Assembly (NCBI GenBank): GCA_018826515.1
Contig: JAHKAM010000057.1
Coordinates: forward strand, 30,379 to 94,378
From: Alphaproteobacteria bacterium
GTDB taxonomy: Bacteria > Pseudomonadota > Alphaproteobacteria > Caulobacterales > Caulobacteraceae
Direction: 5' to 3'
Length of the DNA stretch: 64,000 nt
Part shown: piece by piece, positions 57,929 through 64,000 of the stretch
How the letters are laid out: each line of letters begins with the position of its first letter
How positions within the stretch are numbered: position 1 is the first letter of the stretch
Position numbers and translations under genes: made by a program
The notes under the pieces: model-generated
Database searches by the model: none
Seen by the model: only the letters and a program-made list of their open reading frames with translations
What the model was told of the DNA's origin: nothing

Positions 57929-60901
57929 TTGAGAACCCAGAAAACCCGTAATCGGCTGCTGTCGACGACGATGATCGGCGGATTCGCCGCTCTCGCCTTC
58001 GCCGCGCCCGCCATGGCCCAGGACGCGCCTGAGGCCCAGGAAATCGGCGATGTCGTCATCACCGGCTCGCGGATTCCGCAGTCGAACCTCGTCACCACCA
58101 GCCCGGTGACCCAGGTGACCGGTGAGGACATCGACGTCGCCGGCGTGACCCGGGTCGAAGACCTGATCTCGCAGCTGCCGCAAGCCTTCGCCGCCCAGAA
58201 CTCGAGCGTGTCGAACGGCGCCTCGGGCACGGCGACGGTGTCGCTTCGCAACCTCGGCTCGTCGCGCACCCTGGTGCTGATCGACGGTCGTCGTATGGGC
58301 TACGGCTCGCCGAACGACGACGCCGCCGACCTGAACCAGATCCCGGAACAACTGGTCGAGCGCGTCGAAGTCCTGACCGGCGGCGCATCCGCCGTCTACG
58401 GTTCGGACGCCATCGCCGGCGTCGTCAACTTCATCATGAAGAAGGACTTTGAAGGCCTGCAGATCGACGCCCAGTACGGCTTCTATCAGCACAACAACGA
58501 CTACGACGGCGTCGGCAACCTGCGGTCTGAAATCGCCCGTCGCGCCACGACCAACCCGGCGCAGTTCGTTCTGCCGGACGACAACGTCTCCGACGGTGAA
58601 AGCCGCTCGCTCAACGTGACTCTCGGCGTGTCTTCGCCGGACGGTCGCGGCAATGTCATGGCCTACGCCGGCTACCGCAACAACAACCCCGTTCTCCAGG
58701 CCGCACGCGACTATTCCGCCTGCGCTATCGCCAACCCCGCGGCCGCAACGCCGCAGACCTTCCAGTGCGGCGGCTCCAGCACCTCGTTCCCGGGCCGTTT
58801 CACCGACTTCGCCGGCGGCTTCGACTCGACCATCGGCGCGGGCCGCACCTTCGTGCCGTTCAGTGCGGCGGTGAACCAGTACAACTATGGCCCGCTGAAC
58901 TACTACCAGCGCCCCGATGAGCGTTACACCATGGGCGCCTTCGGTCGCTATGAGGTCAACGACAAGGCGGAAGTCTTCGCCCAGCTGATGTTCTCGGACT
59001 ATCAGTCGGTCGCCCAGATCGCCCCCTCGGGCAACTTCTTCAGCACCGGCGACATCAACTGTGACAACCCTCTGCTGTCCGCCCAGCAGCGGACCACGAT
59101 TGGCTGTACGGCAGCTGATATCCTCGCGGGCAACCGGGTTCCGATGTACATCGGTCGCCGTAACGTCGAAGGGGGCGGTCGTCAGGACAGTCTGAACTAC
59201 ACCTCGTACCGCGGCGTCGTCGGCGTTCGCGGCGAGTTGACTCCGGGCTGGAACTACGATGTGGCCGCGCAGTTCTCGCGCGTTCGCCTCGCCCGTACCT
59301 ACCTGAACGACTTCTCGGTCACCCGGCTGGGCCGCGCCCTCGACGTCATTGACGTCGGCGGCACCCCGACCTGCCGCTCGGTCGTTAACGGCACGGATCC
59401 AAACTGCATCCCCTACGACATCTTCGTTCCGGGCGGCGTCACGCAGGCCCAACTGGACTATCTGCAGATCCCGCTGATCCAGACCGGCGAAACCACCCAA
59501 CAGGTCGTGACCGCCGCCATCACCGGCGATACGGGCTGGTCGTTCCCGACCGCCGCCCGCACCGTCCAGGTCGCGTTCGGCGCCGAGTACCGCCGCGACG
59601 CTCTGGCCTCCACGACCGACAACGCCTTCGCCACCGGCGACGGCGCCGGCCAGGGCGGACCGACAATCGGTGTGACGGGTGACACGGATGTCGCCGAAGT
59701 CTTCGGCGAAATCCAGATCCCGCTGGCTGACGATCAGCCCTGGGCCTATTCGGCCTCGCTGGACGCCGCCTATCGTCGTTCGGAATACGAAAACTTCGGT
59801 ACCGACACCTACAAGGTCGGCGCCGACTACGCTCCGATCGAGGATATCCGCTTCCGCGCCAGCTACTCGCGCGCGGTTCGCGCTCCGAACGTGATCGAAC
59901 TGTTTGCGGCTCAGGGCTTCAACCTGTTCGATCTCGACGCCGATCCTTGCGGTGACGTGAGCGGCACTTCGGTGGTGCAGGCCTCCTTGGCAAGCTGTCA
60001 GGCCACGGGCGTTTCGGCTGCCCAATACGGCACAGCCGCGCTCAACAGCCCGGCCGGACAGTACAACTTCCTCGGCGGCGGCAACCCGAACCTGAACCCC
60101 GAAGAATCGGACACCTACACCTACGGTGTGGTGTGGACGCCCAGCTTCGTCCCCGGCTTCAACATCTCGGTCGACTATTTCGACATTACGATCGACGGAC
60201 TGGTCTCTTCGGTGGGCGCCCAGAATACTCTGGACCTCTGCTACTACAACGCCAACGCAGCGGCTTGCGGTCGAATCAACCGTAACCCCAACGGCCAGCT
60301 CTGGGTCGGTTCGGGCTTCGTTCAGGACCTGAACAACAACATCGGTGGGCTCGCGACGTCCGGAATCGATATCAACTCCAACTACGGCTTTGATCTCGAC
60401 CAGTTCGGCATGGCCAACCTTGGCTCGATGCAGCTGGCCTTCGTCGCCACCGTGCTGAACGAGCTTGAAGTTGACACCGGTCTGGGCACCGCCAACTCGG
60501 TCTATGACTGCGCCGGCTTCTTCGCCAACCAGTGCGGCACGCCGAACCCGGAGTACCGTCACCGCGCCCGGGCCACCTGGCTGACCCCGTGGGATCTCGA
60601 TATCTCGGCGACCTGGCGTCACTACGGCGAAACGGAAATCGGCGTTCTGGCCGCCGACGGCTCGCTGAACAATGGTGGCGCCCGGATCGATCGCTATTTC
60701 GACGCCGAGAACTATCTCGACCTGGCGGCGACGTGGCAGGTCATGGACACCGTCGTCATCCGCGCCGGCGTCAACAACGTGCTCGATAACGATCCGCAGC
60801 TGAACACCAGCGTGGGCACGACCGGCAACGGCAACACCTACCCGCAGATCTACGATGCGCTGGGCCGTTACTTCTTCTTCGGTGTCACGGCCAACTTCTA
60901 G
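57929..60901 (+). CDS. TonB-dependent receptor with TTG start
   Basis: A 990-residue outer-membrane receptor. A signal peptide (1-31, ending AMAQ) is followed at once by a TonB-box-like GDVVITGSRIP. The plug domain (about 45-160; VEDLISQLPQAFAAQNSS, LVLIDGRRM, LVERVEVLTGGASAVYGSDAIAGVVNFI) and a beta barrel ending FFFGVTANF follow. The start is TTG 57929: AGGAG lies at 57917-57921, seven bases before it, and no ATG or GTG fits as well. No carboxypeptidase-like domain is present, unlike the receptor at 3308. Two internal Cys-rich loops (for example CGGSSTSF and CAGFFANQCG) are extracellular. The ligand is unknown. Confidence 0.93.
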   Translation: MRTQKTRNRLLSTTMIGGFAALAFAAPAMAQDAPEAQEIGDVVITGSRIPQSNLVTTSPVTQVTGEDIDVAGVTRVEDLISQLPQAFAAQNSSVSNGASGTATVSLRNLGSSRTLVLIDGRRMGYGSPNDDAADLNQIPEQLVERVEVLTGGASAVYGSDAIAGVVNFIMKKDFEGLQIDAQYGFYQHNNDYDGVGNLRSEIARRATTNPAQFVLPDDNVSDGESRSLNVTLGVSSPDGRGNVMAYAGYRNNNPVLQAARDYSACAIANPAAATPQTFQCGGSSTSFPGRFTDFAGGFDSTIGAGRTFVPFSAAVNQYNYGPLNYYQRPDERYTMGAFGRYEVNDKAEVFAQLMFSDYQSVAQIAPSGNFFSTGDINCDNPLLSAQQRTTIGCTAADILAGNRVPMYIGRRNVEGGGRQDSLNYTSYRGVVGVRGELTPGWNYDVAAQFSRVRLARTYLNDFSVTRLGRALDVIDVGGTPTCRSVVNGTDPNCIPYDIFVPGGVTQAQLDYLQIPLIQTGETTQQVVTAAITGDTGWSFPTAARTVQVAFGAEYRRDALASTTDNAFATGDGAGQGGPTIGVTGDTDVAEVFGEIQIPLADDQPWAYSASLDAAYRRSEYENFGTDTYKVGADYAPIEDIRFRASYSRAVRAPNVIELFAAQGFNLFDLDADPCGDVSGTSVVQASLASCQATGVSAAQYGTAALNSPAGQYNFLGGGNPNLNPEESDTYTYGVVWTPSFVPGFNISVDYFDITIDGLVSSVGAQNTLDLCYYNANAAACGRINRNPNGQLWVGSGFVQDLNNNIGGLATSGIDINSNYGFDLDQFGMANLGSMQLAFVATVLNELEVDTGLGTANSVYDCAGFFANQCGTPNPEYRHRARATWLTPWDLDISATWRHYGETEIGVLAADGSLNNGGARIDRYFDAENYLDLAATWQVMDTVVIRAGVNNVLDNDPQLNTSVGTTGNGNTYPQIYDALGRYFFFGVTANF

Positions 60902-60924
60902 GGCTTGATACCAAGGACAATCTG

Positions 60925-60957
60925 GGGCGGCGGATCTTCGGGTCCGCCGCCCTTTTT
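60925..60957 (+). terminator. Rho-independent terminator of second TonB receptor gene
   Basis: A perfect 10-base stem, GGGCGGCGGA (60925-60934) with TCCGCCGCCC (60943-60952), followed by five T. Confidence 0.9.
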
Positions 60958-61046
60958 GTTGACCGGGCCGCCGCCTCGGAAAAACCATCTGCCCTGTTCA
61001 AGCGTTGCGGTCTCACGACCCTGTCCACCGACCCCGGGATTGTCTC

Positions 61047-61577
61047 ATGCTTCTCAGCCTCGTCTCCGCCTTCGTCATCGCCGCGCAGACCCCGCCGCAG
61101 GACGCGGGCGTCATGTCCACCGCCCCCGGTGTCGAGGCGGTCGAGACCGAGCGCTTCCGTGAGGCCGTGGCCTACGCCAATCCGATGCCGCGCGGGGCGC
61201 CCGAGGCGGATTATCCTCTGGTGGCCTGGTGCGAGGCGCTGGTGAACGGCCATGTGGCCCTGGGCGAGACCCTCAGCACTGCCGACGACCTCGATCGCGA
61301 CATCATCCGTCTGGGCAGGCTGGAAGCGGCCGATTTCCGCGCCGCCCTCGACGCCGCCGAGCCACGCCAGAGCGCCGCGAGCCGATCGGCCGCCGCCGCC
61401 GCCGCCGCCGAGGCCGCCGCCAAATGGACCCCGCTGGCCGGTACGGACGAGACGGTGCGCAGCCAGGCCTTCGGCCTGTTCTTCGGCCTGCCGGGGCGCT
61501 GCGAACATGCCGCCCGCCGCATCCGCGGGAACATCACCACCCCGCCGGCCACGCCGGCGGACGTCGGTCTGGAATAG
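61047..61577 (+). CDS. Exported Ala-rich protein of unknown function
   Basis: A 176-residue protein. MLLSLVSAFVIAAQTPPQ is a probable signal peptide. The mature part is helical, with LVAWCEALVNGHVALGETL, DLDRDIIRLGRLEAADFRAALDAAE, an Ala run, then TDETVRSQAFGLFFGLPGRCEHAARRI. Two cysteines suggest a disulfide. I recognise no family. The start at 61047 gives the signal peptide; a longer upstream version is less likely. Confidence 0.75.
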   Translation: MLLSLVSAFVIAAQTPPQDAGVMSTAPGVEAVETERFREAVAYANPMPRGAPEADYPLVAWCEALVNGHVALGETLSTADDLDRDIIRLGRLEAADFRAALDAAEPRQSAASRSAAAAAAAEAAAKWTPLAGTDETVRSQAFGLFFGLPGRCEHAARRIRGNITTPPATPADVGLE

Positions 61578-61600
61578 GGGTCGGCGCGCCGCCCCCCGGG

Positions 61601-62551
61601 TCAGGCCTTCCGGAATGCGGCGCGCCAGCCCAGCAACTGGCCGTTCTCATCCAGGAGGTCGGCGCGGTCGGTCAGCGCCAGGCCCGCACGCTTCGCCCGC
61701 TCGACGAAGATATCCCGACCCGGTTCGTCCAGCGCGGCCTGTGACTGGCTTTGCTGGCGATGCCGCCACGCCGCGTTTCCGGCCTCGAAGACGTCGAGCC
61801 GGGCGAGGACGCTGTTCGGCTCATAGGTCGCGAGCCCGCGCGCCAGATCGTCGAGATAGCCCACCATATAGCGCACCGGCTCGAACGCCGTCGCCGGCTT
61901 GAGCCGGGCTGCGGCCTGCTGAACCGAGTCCCGCAGCGCGGCTTCCGCCGATCCCGCCGGAACCCCTTTCAGTTGGGCGGTGAAGGCGCGCCGGGCGTGG
62001 CGGATCGCACCGGACTTGCCCAGGACGCTGTCATAGGCCGCGATCTGGTCCGCCGTCTGTCGGGTGATGACGCTGTCGGCATGGTGGATCAGCATCAGGG
62101 CCCGGCCACCCGGCTTCAAGACCCGTCCCAGTTCCTGCAGCGCCGGCCGGGTGTCGGCGTACTCGATCCCGAACTGTGACGCGGCCCCGTCGAAGGACTC
62201 CGCCGGGAACGGCAGCTTCTCGAGGCCGACGCCGCCGATCAGTCGACAATCCCGGGGCAGGCGCGCGCTCGCGGCCTCGACGTCGGCATAGTCCACACCG
62301 GTGATCGCGAAGGTCTTGCCGCCCGCGGCGGCCGCGCCGCTCGCATAGCCGGCCACCTGGCCGTTGCCGGTGGCGAGATCCAGCAGATGGGCGCCGGTGT
62401 CGAACGTCTGGAACCAGTTCGCCCAGATCGGCTGGGTGTCGAAGGCCACCGGCCCGCCGGCCGTCTGCACGGTCATCACGTCCGTGCGGCCGCTGCGCCA
62501 GTAGTCGCTCCAGTGCCAGCCGCGCCGCTTCTCGGAAGGCGAAGGGCTCAT
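61601..62551 (-). CDS. SAM-dependent class I methyltransferase
   Basis: A 316-residue protein with a Rossmann methyltransferase core. Motif I is LLDLATGNGQVAGYA (about 56-70), with the acidic end of strand 2 in TGVDYAD and post-motif segments LEKLPFPAESFDGAASQFGIEY and RVLKPGGRALMLIHH. The C-terminal 130 residues are helical and probably define the substrate, which is unknown. Its start codon directly follows GGAGCCGGC, which is the 3' arm of a nested palindrome (62552-62628). It lies downstream of metH on the same strand. Confidence 0.88.
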   Translation of the reverse strand: MSPSPSEKRRGWHWSDYWRSGRTDVMTVQTAGGPVAFDTQPIWANWFQTFDTGAHLLDLATGNGQVAGYASGAAAAGGKTFAITGVDYADVEAASARLPRDCRLIGGVGLEKLPFPAESFDGAASQFGIEYADTRPALQELGRVLKPGGRALMLIHHADSVITRQTADQIAAYDSVLGKSGAIRHARRAFTAQLKGVPAGSAEAALRDSVQQAAARLKPATAFEPVRYMVGYLDDLARGLATYEPNSVLARLDVFEAGNAAWRHRQQSQSQAALDEPGRDIFVERAKRAGLALTDRADLLDENGQLLGWRAAFRKA

Positions 62552-62628
62552 GCCGGCTCCAGTCAGACCACGAACAAGGATCCACGAGCGATGCTCGCCG
62601 ATTATCCTTGTTAGATCAGGGAGCCGGC
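62552..62628 (-). promoter_or_regulatory. Three-tier nested palindrome, possible leader RNA or attenuator
   Basis: Three concentric inverted repeats share one centre near 62591: an outer GCCGGCTCC/GGAGCCGGC (62552-62560, 62620-62628), a middle AACAAGGAT/ATCCTTGTT (62573-62581, 62604-62612) and an inner CGAGC/GCTCG (62585-62589, 62593-62597). On the minus-strand mRNA the 3' outer arm contains GGAG five bases before the methyltransferase ATG, so folding would hide the ribosome-binding site. Confidence 0.7.
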
Positions 62629-62641
62629 CGGGCCAAGCCGG

Positions 62642-64000
<1,359 letters not shown>

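Overview
The window is chromosomal DNA from a GC-rich alphaproteobacterium of the order Caulobacterales, most likely Brevundimonas or a close relative (inference). The main evidence is gene order: rpsF-rpsR-rplI-dnaB, bolA/J-protein/cobS, and tig-clpP-cicA-clpX-lon, the last being the order known from Caulobacter crescentus. Two large TonB-dependent receptors, a RcnB-like protein and a TorF-type porin fit the same group. There is no rRNA, tRNA, CRISPR array, phage or insertion sequence.

Region 1 (1-14181) starts with the 3' end of a carboxylesterase. It continues with a glucan-use locus: a GH1 beta-glucosidase facing a LacI regulator that overlaps a TonB-dependent receptor gene, then a GH144-type endo-beta-1,2-glucanase, an ABC importer (binding protein and two permeases, no ATPase) in ATGA-overlapping array, and a 1063-residue secreted six-hairpin glycosidase-like protein. 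Together these suggest uptake and breakdown of beta-1,2-glucans or sophoro-oligosaccharides.

Region 2 (14188-31392) is mostly housekeeping: dnaB, the S6-S18-L9 operon, a SPOR-tailed D-Ala-D-Ala carboxypeptidase, a phasin, clpS-clpA, two sensor kinases, a porin, CsbD, DUF2239, cobS, a J-protein, bolA and a RcnB-like protein.

Region 3 (31475-37435) holds an MscS channel with a threonine aldolase, a single-gene EgtB-EgtD fusion for ergothioneine synthesis, three small stress-type proteins and a metallo-beta-lactamase-fold hydrolase.

Region 4 (37495-48256) is the proteostasis block: tig, clpP, cicA, clpX, lon. Three tandem paralogous secreted proteins of unknown function sit between tig and clpP. 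With clpSA the window carries most of the cytoplasmic ATP-dependent proteolysis machinery.

Region 5 (48265-64000) is mixed metabolism: pirin, aroC, a J-like protein lacking the HPD histidine, pdxH, a TetR regulator, uridine kinase, acyl-CoA ligase, DUF1499, a second metallo-beta-lactamase-fold protein, a DUF442 protein, a second TonB-dependent receptor with a TTG start, a methyltransferase and the 3' part of metH. A nested palindrome lies between the last two.

The most notable items are the EgtB-EgtD fusion, the tandem triplet beside clpP, the glucan locus with its large uncharacterised glycosidase-like protein, and the nested palindrome that includes a Shine-Dalgarno sequence.
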